Shown in pieces: positions 17,039-27,058 of a DNA stretch of 64,000 bases; position 1 is the first letter of the stretch, and the number at the start of each line of letters is the position of its first letter. Below the pieces are notes generated by a model. It searched no databases, had not been told where the DNA came from, and saw only the letters and a list, made by a program, of their open reading frames with translations. The DNA comes from an uncultured Collinsella sp. (lineage in GTDB: Bacteria > Actinomycetota > Coriobacteriia > Coriobacteriales > Coriobacteriaceae): contig CAKUGY010000007.1 in assembly GCA_934654835.1 (NCBI GenBank), positions 1-64,000 of the forward strand, given 5' to 3'. The position numbers and the translations under genes were made by a program.

Positions 17039-18457
17039 TTAAGCGTCTTTCTTAGCAGTCAGATACTCGATGAACTCGGGGCCGACCGTCGTGACGTCAC
17101 CGGCGCCCATGGTAAGCAGCAGATCGCCCTCGCCCACTATCTTCTCGAGCTCCTCGTTGAGCTCAAGACGGCTCGAGCAGTACACGACCTCCTTACCGGG
17201 GTGCTTGGCGCGCACGGTATCGGCGAGCATCTTGGAAGTGACGCCCGGGATGGGCATCTCACCGGCGGAGAAGACGTCAATCAGCAGCAGCTTGTCGGCA
17301 TTGGCGAAGGCGTCGGCAAAGTCATCGCACAGAGCCTGCAGACGCGAGTAGCGGTGCGGCTGGAACACGACGTCGACGTGCTTGTAGCCCAGCGACGAAG
17401 CGGCAGCGAGCGTCGCCTTGATCTCGGTGGGATGATGGCCGTAGTCGTCGACCACGGTGATGCCGTCGATGTCGCCCACGTGGGTAAAGCGACGGCGGAC
17501 GCCCTCAAAACTCGAAAGCGCCTTTGCGGCGGCGTCGATATCGAGCCCCAGAACATGGGCGACCGTAAGGACCGCCGTGGCGTTGAGCATGTTGTGGCGG
17601 CCGGGGTTGCTCTTGATCTCGACAGCGTGCTCGGTGCCGTCCTCAAAGCGCACGATAAAGTCGCTCTGGATGCCCTTGACGTCCGGATGCACGCAGACGA
17701 TGTCGTTGGACTCGGCGAATCCGTAGGAAAGCACGCGACGCCCCGTCGATTTGGCAAGCTCGACCAGATGCGGATCCTCACCACAGACGATGACGGTACC
17801 GTCCTCGCCCACCAGGCCCATAAACTTGGCAAAGGTGGCCTCGATTTCCTCGATACCCGAGTAGTGGTCGAGATGGTCGGCCTCGACATTGGTCACGATG
17901 ACCACGTTGGGGTTCAGGAACAGGAAAGAGCTGTCGGACTCATCCGCCTCGGCGACAAAGTAGTCACCTGAGCCGTTCTTACCGTTGGTATCATAGCCCT
18001 CGACAATACCACCGATCAGGAAGCTGGGGTCCAGGCCCATGCGATCGAGCATGGTGGCGCACATCGAAGAGGTCGTGGTCTTGCCGTGGGTGCCGGCGAC
18101 GGCGACAGTGGTGTAGCCGTGCCCCAAAGCCGAGAGCATCTTGGCACGAGGCCACACGGGAATACCCAGCTCGCGCGCACGAACAAGCTCGGGGTTGGAC
18201 TCGGGAATAGCGGTGGAAACCACGACGACGTCGGGCTTGACCTCGTCGATGGTGGCGGCCTCATGGCCCACGTGCACCTTCACGCCGGCGCGGGTAAGCT
18301 GGCGAATGTAGCGCGACGTCTTAAGGTCGGAGCCGGTAACGGCATAACCGCGCTCGTGAAGGACAAGGGCGATGCCGCTCATGCCGGCGCCACCGATACC
18401 GATAAAATGGGCGCTCTTGAACTCGGGCGCGGAGGTTGCAGTCTGGGAATCAGCCAT
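17039..18457 (-). CDS. murC: UDP-N-acetylmuramate-L-alanine ligase MurC
   Basis: A 472-residue Mur ligase that adds L-Ala to UDP-MurNAc. It shows the N-terminal HFIGIGGAGMSGIA, ATP loop GTHGKTTTSSM, FVAEADESDSSF and the C-terminal DDYGHHPTEI motif. The frame opens with a GTG at 18484, but the ATG at 18457 lies 11 bases from aaggag and gives the standard length. A 97-base gap separates it from murG. Confidence 0.96.
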   Translation of the reverse strand: MADSQTATSAPEFKSAHFIGIGGAGMSGIALVLHERGYAVTGSDLKTSRYIRQLTRAGVKVHVGHEAATIDEVKPDVVVVSTAIPESNPELVRARELGIPVWPRAKMLSALGHGYTTVAVAGTHGKTTTSSMCATMLDRMGLDPSFLIGGIVEGYDTNGKNGSGDYFVAEADESDSSFLFLNPNVVIVTNVEADHLDHYSGIEEIEATFAKFMGLVGEDGTVIVCGEDPHLVELAKSTGRRVLSYGFAESNDIVCVHPDVKGIQSDFIVRFEDGTEHAVEIKSNPGRHNMLNATAVLTVAHVLGLDIDAAAKALSSFEGVRRRFTHVGDIDGITVVDDYGHHPTEIKATLAAASSLGYKHVDVVFQPHRYSRLQALCDDFADAFANADKLLLIDVFSAGEMPIPGVTSKMLADTVRAKHPGKEVVYCSSRLELNEELEKIVGEGDLLLTMGAGDVTTVGPEFIEYLTAKKDA

Positions 18458-18554
18458 GTGCTCGTGTACTCCTTGCGTAAACACTGCCTGTAACCCGTTA
18501 ACTGTACCGCACCTACCGCATCCGCGCGAGGGCGACCCGCGATATCCCGTCTAA

Positions 18555-19670
18555 CTAACGCAATCCTTCTACCGCGTCGGCCAAAAGGACGGCAGCACGG
18601 TCCTGTGCCAAGCCACGTGCGGCCTGGCGCATGGCATCGCGCGCCGCGGCATCGTCGACCAAATGAAGCAGCTCATCGGCAAACGCCCGGGCATCGATAT
18701 CGGCATCGGCGCAGAGCACACCGGCGCCGGCATCGACCAGATAGCGGGCATTGGTGGTCTGGTGGTCGGCAGTTGCATGCGGATAGGGCACCAGCACCGA
18801 AGGCACGGCAAGCGCGGCGATCTCGGCAACGCTCGAAGCTCCCGAGCGCGAAAGCACCAAATCGGCAGCGGCCAGCATATCGCCCATGTTGTCGATGTAG
18901 GGCTGGACGCGATACCGCTTTGCCTCCTCGGGTGTCAGGGCAAGAGCGCGCTCGGTATCCTCAAAGCCATCGGCTCCCGTCGAATGCAAAACATAGAGGT
19001 TCTCGCGTGAAAGCAGCTCGTTTTTGAGCGAGGCAACGCGTTCGTTCAGATGCTGGGCACCAAGTGAGCCGCCAAAGACCAGCAGGAGTGTGGCGCCCTC
19101 GGGCACATCGAGAGCCTTGCGGCCGCGAGCGCGATCGCCCTCGATCACAGAGCGGCGCACGGGGTTGCCGGTCATGAGCACATGGTCCGGATCGCCCTCG
19201 CGCTCAAATGCAGAGCGTGCCGCCGGCACCGAGATGCAGACACGGGCGGCATGCGAACTCATCATCTTATTTGCCAAGCCCGGAACGGAGTTCTGCTCGT
19301 GCAGCAGGTACGGTACGCCTGCGCCCTTGCACCAGCCCAGCAGCGGGACCTCGACATAGGCGCCAAAACCAATAGCAACATCGGGCTTGCCGACCTTAGA
19401 GAAGTGGCTACCGAGCGCTCGCTTGGCCTTATTGACACGCCACAGCGAAGTCAGCGCCGTCCAGGGACGGGAACGGTCGAAGCCCGTGACGGTAATGGGC
19501 ACAAAATCGAATCCGGCATCGGGAACCAAACGACCCTCGAGCTTGTGCGACTGGCCCACAAACACAACGTGGTGGCCACGGTCACGCAGTTCCTCGGCCA
19601 AAGCGAGCGCGGGGTTGATATGTCCCGCCGTTCCGCCGGCTGCAATGGCAACGGTCAACTTATCGGTCAT
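18555..19670 (-). CDS. murG: UDP-GlcNAc transferase MurG
   Basis: A 371-residue GT28 glycosyltransferase that makes lipid II from lipid I. The glycine-rich loop AAGGTAGHINPALA and the C-terminal SRSGASSVAEIAALAVPSVLVPYP-type donor site (as SGASSVAEIAA) are present. The frame opens 156 bases upstream inside ftsW, but the ATG at 19670 gives the normal N-terminus and overlaps the ftsW stop by 11 bases. Confidence 0.96.
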   Translation of the reverse strand: MTDKLTVAIAAGGTAGHINPALALAEELRDRGHHVVFVGQSHKLEGRLVPDAGFDFVPITVTGFDRSRPWTALTSLWRVNKAKRALGSHFSKVGKPDVAIGFGAYVEVPLLGWCKGAGVPYLLHEQNSVPGLANKMMSSHAARVCISVPAARSAFEREGDPDHVLMTGNPVRRSVIEGDRARGRKALDVPEGATLLLVFGGSLGAQHLNERVASLKNELLSRENLYVLHSTGADGFEDTERALALTPEEAKRYRVQPYIDNMGDMLAAADLVLSRSGASSVAEIAALAVPSVLVPYPHATADHQTTNARYLVDAGAGVLCADADIDARAFADELLHLVDDAAARDAMRQAARGLAQDRAAVLLADAVEGLR

Positions 19671-21186
19671 GGTAGTCCCTTCGTACACGCGGGCCCTGGT
19701 CGTCGGTGCGCAAGCGCGCCGACGGGTCCGAATTAAGGTCGATTCGATTATATCCGCCGCCCGTATTGCGTGGCGTCGGTCGCTGTGGGCGACCCTGCGG
19801 CGCCGTGCGCGGCCGGGGACGGGCATCCGACTCCGAAGCGAATCCGTTCAAGACGGTAAAACCGCCACGCGACGAGCGCTCTCCGCGCGTATGGGGAACA
19901 CCGGCAGTGCTCTCGTCCATAACGGCAAAGCTGTCGCGGCGACGATCGTATTCATCGCGTCGAGCGCTCTCGTACGAGACACGCAAGATAAGCCCGGCAA
20001 GCATGAGCGACACGATAATCGACGAGCCGCCGTAACTGATGAACGGCAGTGGCTTGCCCGTCATGGGAAACACGTTGAGAATGCCAAGCGCGTTAATCAA
20101 AAATTGCACCGCGAGGATAACCGCAGAGCCCGAAGCCATGAGCGCGCCGCGACGATCGGTAGCCTGCTCGGCAATTCGAAACGCCGAGTAGATCAGCAGC
20201 GCAAACACCAAGAAAAACAGCAGTGTGCCAAAAAAGCCGACCTCCTCGCCGATGATGGCCAGGATGTAGTCGTTATGCGCCTCGGGCAAATACGAATACT
20301 TCATGGTGGAGTTACCGATACCGCGGCCGAACAGTCCGCCCGAAGCAAACGCCATGATGGCGAGCGTTGCCTGATAGCCGTCTCCGTACTCGTCGGCCCA
20401 AGGATTCCATGCAACCTGAATACGCACCATACGATACGGCTCGGCAATCAGGGCGATCGCAATAACAAGAACACCAGCGAGGGCAGTCCAAATGATAAAT
20501 CGAGGGTCCAAACCCGCAAACAACGCCATGCACACGAGGGTCAACAAGATGATCAGGATGGTGCCGAAGTCAGGCTGAATGAAAATCAGGAAAATCGACG
20601 GGCCCAAATAGACGCCCATGTTACGAATAAAATCATTGATGTTGCCGCCGGGTGAAAAAAAGCGGTCAAGCATGATAGCCGAATAGGCAATAGCAAATGG
20701 TTTAAGAAACTCAGACGGTTGGAACTGAATACCGGCAATGCTCAGCCAGCGCGTCGCGCCACGGCTGCCGCTGCCGAAAAGAAACACAGCGAACAGCAAG
20801 ATCACCATAGCGCCAAGGGCAAGCTTAAGCGCGCCTTCCTCAAACCAGCTGTCGGGTGCGATGCGCGCAATGAACTCGAGGGCGGCAACACCGATAACGG
20901 TGAAAATAAACTGTCGGAACAGGAAGTACGTCGCGGAGCCGTTCTCGTGAAGCGCCTCGACCGAAGATGCCGAGTACACCATCAGCAGGCCAAAACAGAC
21001 CAGCGAGAATAGGCAGGTCAAAAAGACCAGACGAGGTCGCATGATGCGTGCGGGAACACCGGCGATATAGCGCTCGCCAATGCCCTGCGCACCACGGCCT
21101 GCGCGCGGTGTGGTGCGTTGCGAGGAAGCACGGTCCGAGTCGGGCCTCCTCATACTCTGTCGGGGGCTCTCCTCTCTCACCGGCAA
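19660..21186 (-). CDS. ftsW: Lipid II polymerase / division protein FtsW
   Basis: A 508-residue SEDS-family glycosyltransferase with about ten membrane helices, the divisome partner of FtsI. Motifs include FGLLMVYSASS, the GSRGATRWL loop, LPEAHNDYILAIIGEE and PFISYGGSSI. A basic N-terminus (about 1-48) and a long Arg/Pro-rich tail (about 415-508) extend both ends. The first codon here is TTG at 21186; GTG at 21180 (with aggggt before it) and ATG at 21153 are alternatives. Confidence 0.93.
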   Translation of the reverse strand: MPVREESPRQSMRRPDSDRASSQRTTPRAGRGAQGIGERYIAGVPARIMRPRLVFLTCLFSLVCFGLLMVYSASSVEALHENGSATYFLFRQFIFTVIGVAALEFIARIAPDSWFEEGALKLALGAMVILLFAVFLFGSGSRGATRWLSIAGIQFQPSEFLKPFAIAYSAIMLDRFFSPGGNINDFIRNMGVYLGPSIFLIFIQPDFGTILIILLTLVCMALFAGLDPRFIIWTALAGVLVIAIALIAEPYRMVRIQVAWNPWADEYGDGYQATLAIMAFASGGLFGRGIGNSTMKYSYLPEAHNDYILAIIGEEVGFFGTLLFFLVFALLIYSAFRIAEQATDRRGALMASGSAVILAVQFLINALGILNVFPMTGKPLPFISYGGSSIIVSLMLAGLILRVSYESARRDEYDRRRDSFAVMDESTAGVPHTRGERSSRGGFTVLNGFASESDARPRPRTAPQGRPQRPTPRNTGGGYNRIDLNSDPSARLRTDDQGPRVRRDYHDR

Positions 21187-21189
21187 CCC

Positions 21190-22596
21190 CTATTCCATTT
21201 GCGCATTCGACGCGGCGGCAAGTTGGGCCACATAGTCCTTAAACACGCGGCCGCGCTCCTCGTAGCCCGAGAACTCATCAAACGAAGAGCAGGCAGGAGA
21301 CAGCAGAATCACATCGCCACGGCTCGAAAGCGAGCGGGCGACGTCCACGGCATCGCGCAAGTCGTCGGCCTGGGCGATATCGACATCACCGTCGACATCC
21401 GCCTCGTCCATAGCGGCGGTAAATCGCTCGCGCGCATCGCCAAAGCAGACCACCGATCGCACGTTGTCCATGACAACGCGGGCAAAGGACTCGAGCGGCG
21501 TTCCCTTATCGTGACCGCCGAGCAGCAAGATCACATCGTCATCGGGAAATGCCGTCAGCGCCTTTTCGACCGCATCGGTATTCGTTGCCTTGGAATCGTT
21601 GACGTAGCGCACACCATCGATCTCTCCACAGGGCTCAACACGATGCTCCAGCGGCTGGAACGAGGTCAGGCCGCGGCACACGCCGTCGATATCGGCGCCA
21701 ACCGTCAGGGCCACCGTGGCAGCGCACAGGGCATTGATCACATTATGGTGACCCGAAATCTTAAGGTCGGACGTATCGACGAGCGTGGTCTCGACGCCCT
21801 TCAGGCGCACGATCATCTTGCCGTCGCGCACAAACGCGGCGTCCTCGCCCGCAGGCTCGTCAAAAGCGACCTTGCAGATGCGGCGACCCGGAACATAGAT
21901 GTACTCATCGAACTCGTGAATACCGGCATCCTCGACGTCGATAATCACCAGGTCGTCGTCAGCCATATTCTCGAACAGCTTAATCTTGGCGAGCGCGTAG
22001 TTCTTATGGCTCTTGTGCCAACCCAGGTGATCGGGAGTGATGTTGAGCAGCACCGCCACACGGGGGTGAAGCTCCTGGGTCGTTGCGATCTGATAGCTCG
22101 AAAGCTCCGCCACGAACCACTCGTTATGCGCGCGGCCATCGACCTCGTTAACCGGCGGCTCACCGATGTTGCCCACGGCCACACTCGCCTCGCCCGCAGC
22201 CTTGAGCAGGTAGTCGGTCAGCGACGTAGTGGTCGTCTTGCCGTTGGTGCCCGTAATGGCAATCCAATTTTGGGGAGACAGACGATAGGCGAACTCGGGC
22301 TCACCCATAATCTGGGCAGCATGGTCGCGGCCGGCCTTAAAGAATGCCGAGAACTCCGAGATGCCCGGGCACGTCACGCACACGTCAAACGAGCCCTCGA
22401 CCTGCTCGGTTCCATAGACAAACGAAGCCCCGCTCGCCTCGAGCGCACGTGTGGCATCGTTGGGCTCGGACGTGCCGCCACCGCACACGGTAACGTCGCT
22501 CACGCGCTCGGGGTGCGCAAGCGCCCAGCGGGCGACATCGAGACCGGACTTACCCTGGCCCAAAACGAGCAGGCTAAAGACATCTGCAAGAGGCAT
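21190..22596 (-). CDS. murD: UDP-MurNAc-L-Ala:D-Glu ligase MurD
   Basis: A 468-residue Mur ligase. The N-terminal Rossmann part starts VLGQGKSGLDVARWA, the ATP loop is ITGTNGKTTTTSL, and NDSKATNTDAVEKAL is the MurD-specific C-terminal motif. It adds D-Glu to UDP-MurNAc-L-Ala. It sits 9 bases after mraY and 3 bases before ftsW. Confidence 0.96.
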   Translation of the reverse strand: MPLADVFSLLVLGQGKSGLDVARWALAHPERVSDVTVCGGGTSEPNDATRALEASGASFVYGTEQVEGSFDVCVTCPGISEFSAFFKAGRDHAAQIMGEPEFAYRLSPQNWIAITGTNGKTTTTSLTDYLLKAAGEASVAVGNIGEPPVNEVDGRAHNEWFVAELSSYQIATTQELHPRVAVLLNITPDHLGWHKSHKNYALAKIKLFENMADDDLVIIDVEDAGIHEFDEYIYVPGRRICKVAFDEPAGEDAAFVRDGKMIVRLKGVETTLVDTSDLKISGHHNVINALCAATVALTVGADIDGVCRGLTSFQPLEHRVEPCGEIDGVRYVNDSKATNTDAVEKALTAFPDDDVILLLGGHDKGTPLESFARVVMDNVRSVVCFGDARERFTAAMDEADVDGDVDIAQADDLRDAVDVARSLSSRGDVILLSPACSSFDEFSGYEERGRVFKDYVAQLAAASNAQME

Positions 22597-22605
22597 GAAA
22601 GACCA

Positions 22606-23625
22606 CTATCCCAACTGGAAGAACAGAGCGAGGCCCAGGGCACCAAAGGCCGCGGCGACAATCCAAAAACGGATGACGACCTTGGTCTCGGCCCAGCCCT
22701 TCTTTTCGAAATGATGATGAATGGGCGCCATGAGAAAGACGCGTTTGTGCGTAAAATGGAAATAGACGACCTGAATCATGACCGACAGGGTCTCGACGAT
22801 AAACAGGCCGCCGATGATGAGGGATACGACCTCGGTGTTGGTGATGATGGAGGTGCAGGCAAAAGCGGCACCCAGCGCCAGCGAGCCGGTATCACCCATA
22901 AAGATACTCGCGGGATAGCAGTTGAACCACAAAAAGCCCAAGCAGGCACCAGCGCACGCCGTGCAGAAGATGGACAGGTTCACGTCACCGTGCAAAAACG
23001 CCATAGCAGCCATAGCCAGCATGGCAATCATGGACGTGCCGCCGGCAAGGCCGTCCAGACCGTCGGTCAGGTTTACGGCGTTGGAAAGACCAGCGATCAT
23101 CAGCCAGCAAAAGACAATGTAGAGCCACGGGAAAGAGAAGCCGCAAATGGTAGTCGAAAGAACGCCAAGGTCAATCGTCAGACCACCGGGAAAACGAATC
23201 TCGGGGGCAACGCCGCACCAGTTGACGGCAAGCACGGTAAAGGCAACGCAGATGATGGTGAGGCCAATCATCTTGGCGTGAGGCGTCAGGCCGAGCGAGC
23301 GGCCGTGCGTGACAGAGGTCAGGTCATCGATGAGACCAAGGACGCCGGTTGCCAGCGTAGCGAGCAGCACAAGCACGAGCTCGGTAGTAAGCTTGCCCAT
23401 CAGCAGGCAGGTCAGGGAGATGGCCACCAAAATGACGACGCCGCCCATGGTGGGGGTCCCCTGCTTAATCAGGTGACGCTTGGGGCCATCGGCGCGGACC
23501 TGCTGACCGATACCCTCGACCTTTAGGAGCTTAATCCACCACGGCATGAGCAGCATCGCGATGGCAGCGGCGATACCCAGTCCCAAAAAAGCCTGGTACG
23601 TAGGATACGAAGGATTGCCGAACAT
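22606..23625 (-). CDS. mraY: Phospho-MurNAc-pentapeptide transferase MraY
   Basis: A 339-residue membrane enzyme with about ten helices that makes lipid I. It shows GTPTMGGVVIL, the Asp pair in LGLIDDLTSV, NLTDGLDGLAGG and the C-terminal HHHFEKKGWAE. It lies 3 bases after murF. Confidence 0.97.
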   Translation of the reverse strand: MFGNPSYPTYQAFLGLGIAAAIAMLLMPWWIKLLKVEGIGQQVRADGPKRHLIKQGTPTMGGVVILVAISLTCLLMGKLTTELVLVLLATLATGVLGLIDDLTSVTHGRSLGLTPHAKMIGLTIICVAFTVLAVNWCGVAPEIRFPGGLTIDLGVLSTTICGFSFPWLYIVFCWLMIAGLSNAVNLTDGLDGLAGGTSMIAMLAMAAMAFLHGDVNLSIFCTACAGACLGFLWFNCYPASIFMGDTGSLALGAAFACTSIITNTEVVSLIIGGLFIVETLSVMIQVVYFHFTHKRVFLMAPIHHHFEKKGWAETKVVIRFWIVAAAFGALGLALFFQLG

Positions 23626-23628
23626 GAG

Positions 23629-25053
23629 CTAGCACACACCTTCCACAAAGCGATCGAGCTCAACGAAGCGGGAGCCCTTGACCAGCACGACGTCATGCTC
23701 CTCAAGTGCGCCACCCATGCGGTCGAGCACCTGCTGATAGTCGGAGAACACCTGGATACGATCCTCATCCATGCCCATCATGCGCGCGGCCTCGGCCATG
23801 CGCTGGGCAAGCTCGCCGCCGACGCACGCGAGCATATCGAGCTTCTTGGCCGCCGCATAGGCGCCCACAAGCTCATGCATGCGAGGGGCCTCGTCGCCCA
23901 TCTCGCCCATCTCGCCCAAAATGGCCATGCGCGAGCCGGCGCACGAAAGCGAGCACAGCAAGTCAAGGCCCGCGGCCATCGATTCGGCACTGGCGTTATA
24001 TGAGTCGTCGATAACGCGAGCGCCACTCTTGGCGCACTTGATCTCCTGGCGGTGTCCGGTAATCGTAAGACCCCTAAAGGCAGCATCGATCTGCTCGGGC
24101 GTCACGCCAAGGCGATACGCAACCGCCGCTGCCTTGACGGCATTGGGGACGGACTGAACGCCGGGAATGGCGAGCAGGGTATCGATGGCCTCGCCCATGC
24201 CAAAGTCAAGCGTAAAGACCGGGCGCCCCTCATCGTCAACGCGAATGTCGTACGCACGGACCTCATCGTCGTCCGAAACGCCTGCCAGCATCACGTCGAT
24301 GCCCGCAGGTCCAGCAAACGTGTCACGGATGAACGGGGTAAAGTCGTCCTCGCCGCCCAAAACCAGCAGCGGAAGAAGATCGCCGGCAGCGCACATGCCG
24401 CCAACGATCTCGGACTTGGCGCGAGCGATATTCTCGCGGCTGCCCAGAATGCCAATGTGGGAGGTACCGATCTTGGTCACGATGGCCAAGTTGGGATTGG
24501 CGGAGTGAGACAAGCGCTCAATCTCATGGAAATGGTTCATGCCCATCTCGAGCACCAGAACCTCGGTATCGGCCGGGGCGGCAAGAACCGTGAGCGGCAT
24601 GCCGATCAGGTTGTTGTAGTTGCCCTTGGTGGCCCAGACGCGGTAGCGCTTGGAAAGCACCGCAGCGAGCACGTCCTTGGTCGTCGTCTTGCCGATAGAC
24701 CCGGTAATACCGATCACCAGGCAGCCGAGCTCCAAACGATATGCATGAGCCAGGCGCAGCAAAAACTCCTCGGGGTCATCGGTATGCAGAATGGCGCAAT
24801 CCGCCTCCTGGGCCAGCGAAAGCAGCTCGGCATCGGGCTCGCGCGTCATCACGACAGCACCGGCGCCCGACTCGATGGCGCGGGAAGCAAAGTCATTGCC
24901 GTCGACTTTTTCACCCGGGAAGGCGACGAATATCGTGCCCTCCTCAACCTGGCGCGAGTCGATAACGCAACCGCGGCATATCCGATCGGCTTCTCCCGTC
25001 ACGGTTCGGGCCCCTGTCGCGGCCGCGAGGTTGTTGACGGCGATCTCTATCAT
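23629..25053 (-). CDS. murF: UDP-MurNAc-tripeptide:D-Ala-D-Ala ligase MurF
   Basis: A 474-residue Mur ligase that adds D-Ala-D-Ala. Motifs are DSRQVEEGTIFVAFPGEKVDG-type N-terminal UDP-binding segment (as FVAFPGEKVDG), ATP loop ITGSIGKTTTKDV, LEMGMNHFHEIERL and DSYNASAESMAAGL. No separate murE is present in this window; in this cluster it is missing between ftsI and murF. Confidence 0.95.
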   Translation of the reverse strand: MIEIAVNNLAAATGARTVTGEADRICRGCVIDSRQVEEGTIFVAFPGEKVDGNDFASRAIESGAGAVVMTREPDAELLSLAQEADCAILHTDDPEEFLLRLAHAYRLELGCLVIGITGSIGKTTTKDVLAAVLSKRYRVWATKGNYNNLIGMPLTVLAAPADTEVLVLEMGMNHFHEIERLSHSANPNLAIVTKIGTSHIGILGSRENIARAKSEIVGGMCAAGDLLPLLVLGGEDDFTPFIRDTFAGPAGIDVMLAGVSDDDEVRAYDIRVDDEGRPVFTLDFGMGEAIDTLLAIPGVQSVPNAVKAAAVAYRLGVTPEQIDAAFRGLTITGHRQEIKCAKSGARVIDDSYNASAESMAAGLDLLCSLSCAGSRMAILGEMGEMGDEAPRMHELVGAYAAAKKLDMLACVGGELAQRMAEAARMMGMDEDRIQVFSDYQQVLDRMGGALEEHDVVLVKGSRFVELDRFVEGVC

Positions 25054-25175
25054 TGCAGCTCCCCTGTAAACCTAATAATGCTATCGGCGTATTGTATCCC
25101 AGCGCCACGCAAGCGTGGTGCAGGGCGTGTGAACGCCCAGATTAACCGACCGGCCACGCCATAGATTGTAACCCC
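25054..25175 (-). other. Gap between ftsI and murF with two small hairpins
   Basis: This 122-base gap, the place where murE normally lies, carries two perfect 6-bp hairpins (ccacgc/gcgtgg near 25107-25120 and gggcgt/acgccc near 25125-25140). Neither has a T-run. A TACAAT near 25090-25100 on the minus strand could be a -10 for murF but lacks a good -35. Confidence 0.4.
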
Positions 25176-27041
25176 CTACTTGGTGTGCGGGGCTCCCAAC
25201 ACGTCGAGCGCGTTGGCCATAATGGACTGGAACGGCACCGCGGCGGCGTCCGAGCCTGACGGGGTTCCGTCGAGGGTGATGTAGCACAGAACCTTGGGCG
25301 ACTGCGCCGGGGCAAATCCCATAAAGGACGACATGTAATTCTCTTTGAGGTAGCCACCGTTCTCGTCAGCACGCTCGGCCGTACCCGTCTTGCCCGCCAC
25401 GTCGTAGCCGTCCACCGCGCCGCCAACGCCCGTTCCCTCGGCAACGACCGTTTGCATGCACGATGTCACCTGCGAGGCGGCGTCCTCGGAAATCGCACGC
25501 TCGCCCTCGCCCCAATCCTTCTCATCGCCCTTACTTGACTTGTAGAAGTGCGGCGTCATCATCACGCCGCCGTTGGCGATACCGCCCACGGCACGCGCGA
25601 CCTCAATCGGCGATACGGACAGCGCCTGGCCAAAGCTCATCGCGCCCAAAGTGGCGCCATCGTACTGATCGCGTTCCTTGACGATACCCAGGCTCTCGCC
25701 CGGAAAATCGACACCCGAGCTGTGCCCGATTCCCCATTTGTCCACGTAGGACGCAAAATCATCGGCCCCGATTTTGCGCCCCACCAGAACAAAGCCGACA
25801 TTGGACGAACGGCGCATCATCTCGCGCACGTCCATGGTCATGGTGTAGTCGCGCTTATCGGCATCGGTAACGGTATCGTCGCCCACCTTGATGCTCGCGG
25901 GAACCTCAAACGACGTGCTCGTGCGCACAGCGCCCAAGTCAAACCCAGCGCCTGCCACCAGCGTCTTAAAGACCGAGCCAGGCTCGTAGGCATCCGTCAC
26001 CAGACGAAGGTTCATGTCCTCGGTCTTGGCGTTTTCCAAATCGGTCTGATCGTAGGTCGGATACGAGCAGGCGGCCAGAATCTCTCCCGTCGTCGGGTCG
26101 GTCACCAAGGCCGAGCCGTTTTTGGCCTTAGTCTTCTCAACCGCCTCAGCCAAGGCGTCTTCCGCCGCACGCTGAATATTGACGTCGATCGTCGTCACAA
26201 TGTCCACGCCATCGACCGCGGCAACCTTTTTATAGGCACCGCCCGCGATATAGCCGCCGTCCCTCGCGCGCTCACGCACAAGCGAGCCGTTCGTTCCGGT
26301 CAGAAGCTCGTCATATTGTTTTTCGAGACCCGTCAGGCCAACGTTGTCCACGTTTACGACACCCAGCACCTGAGAGGCCAGATTCCCATACGGGTAGACC
26401 CGCTTCATCGCCTGCTCAAAGAGTACGCCGGGCAGATTCTTCTTTTCCAGGGCGGCGGCGTCATCCTCATCCACCTGGCGCTTGATATACACCCAGGTGC
26501 CATCGGACAGCACCAGCTTGCGACAGGTCTTTTTATCGATACCGGTGGCCTTGACCAGCGCCGAGACGGTCTTGTCGACATCCTCGACCAACTGGGGATT
26601 CACGGCGACATTGCGGCATTCGACCGACGACGTCAGCACGTTACCGTTGCGATCGTAGATAGTGCCACGCTTGGCGTAGAGCGTCTGCGCCAGCAGGCGG
26701 CGGGCGTCCGCGCGTTCACGCAGCTTGCCAGCATTCACGATCTGATAGTCGGCAAGGCGGAAAACGCCCGCGGCAAGGCCGAGCCCGATGCCGGCCATAA
26801 CGACATTGCGACGAGGCAGCGGTGTTCCCGTAACCCATTCAGACGATGACCCCTTGCGAGCGGCCGTATTGCGCACCCGAGGTCCACCCGATCCACGAAG
26901 ACGAGACGCGGGGTCGTTGCCATAGGACGGCCCCGCGTTGTAAGATGGCCGACCCGTTCCTTGATAACCAGAACGTCCCCGCGAAGAGGGACGTCCAGAC
27001 CCACGGCTCCCGTCGGGACCGCGGCGATAGTCATTTGTCAT
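25176..27041 (-). CDS. ftsI: Peptidoglycan transpeptidase FtsI (penicillin-binding protein)
   Basis: A 621-residue class B penicillin-binding protein that crosslinks septal wall. An Arg/Gly/Ser-rich cytoplasmic N-terminus (about 1-75) precedes one membrane helix (about 80-100), the dimerisation domain (AKRGTIYDRNGNVL) and the transpeptidase domain with active-site SVFK, SSN and AGKTGTAER motifs. It has no PASTA repeats. It is 17 bases after the ftsL-like gene. Confidence 0.95.
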   Translation of the reverse strand: MTNDYRRGPDGSRGSGRPSSRGRSGYQGTGRPSYNAGPSYGNDPASRLRGSGGPRVRNTAARKGSSSEWVTGTPLPRRNVVMAGIGLGLAAGVFRLADYQIVNAGKLRERADARRLLAQTLYAKRGTIYDRNGNVLTSSVECRNVAVNPQLVEDVDKTVSALVKATGIDKKTCRKLVLSDGTWVYIKRQVDEDDAAALEKKNLPGVLFEQAMKRVYPYGNLASQVLGVVNVDNVGLTGLEKQYDELLTGTNGSLVRERARDGGYIAGGAYKKVAAVDGVDIVTTIDVNIQRAAEDALAEAVEKTKAKNGSALVTDPTTGEILAACSYPTYDQTDLENAKTEDMNLRLVTDAYEPGSVFKTLVAGAGFDLGAVRTSTSFEVPASIKVGDDTVTDADKRDYTMTMDVREMMRRSSNVGFVLVGRKIGADDFASYVDKWGIGHSSGVDFPGESLGIVKERDQYDGATLGAMSFGQALSVSPIEVARAVGGIANGGVMMTPHFYKSSKGDEKDWGEGERAISEDAASQVTSCMQTVVAEGTGVGGAVDGYDVAGKTGTAERADENGGYLKENYMSSFMGFAPAQSPKVLCYITLDGTPSGSDAAAVPFQSIMANALDVLGAPHTK

Positions 27042-27058
27042 ACTCAGCTACCGTCTTA

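Noticed and set aside
21118..23526. An 802-codon open frame on the plus strand
   Set aside because: It lies antisense to ftsW, murD and mraY. Its translation is rich in Arg, Gly, His and Asp with no recognisable domain, as expected of a shadow frame in high-G+C DNA.
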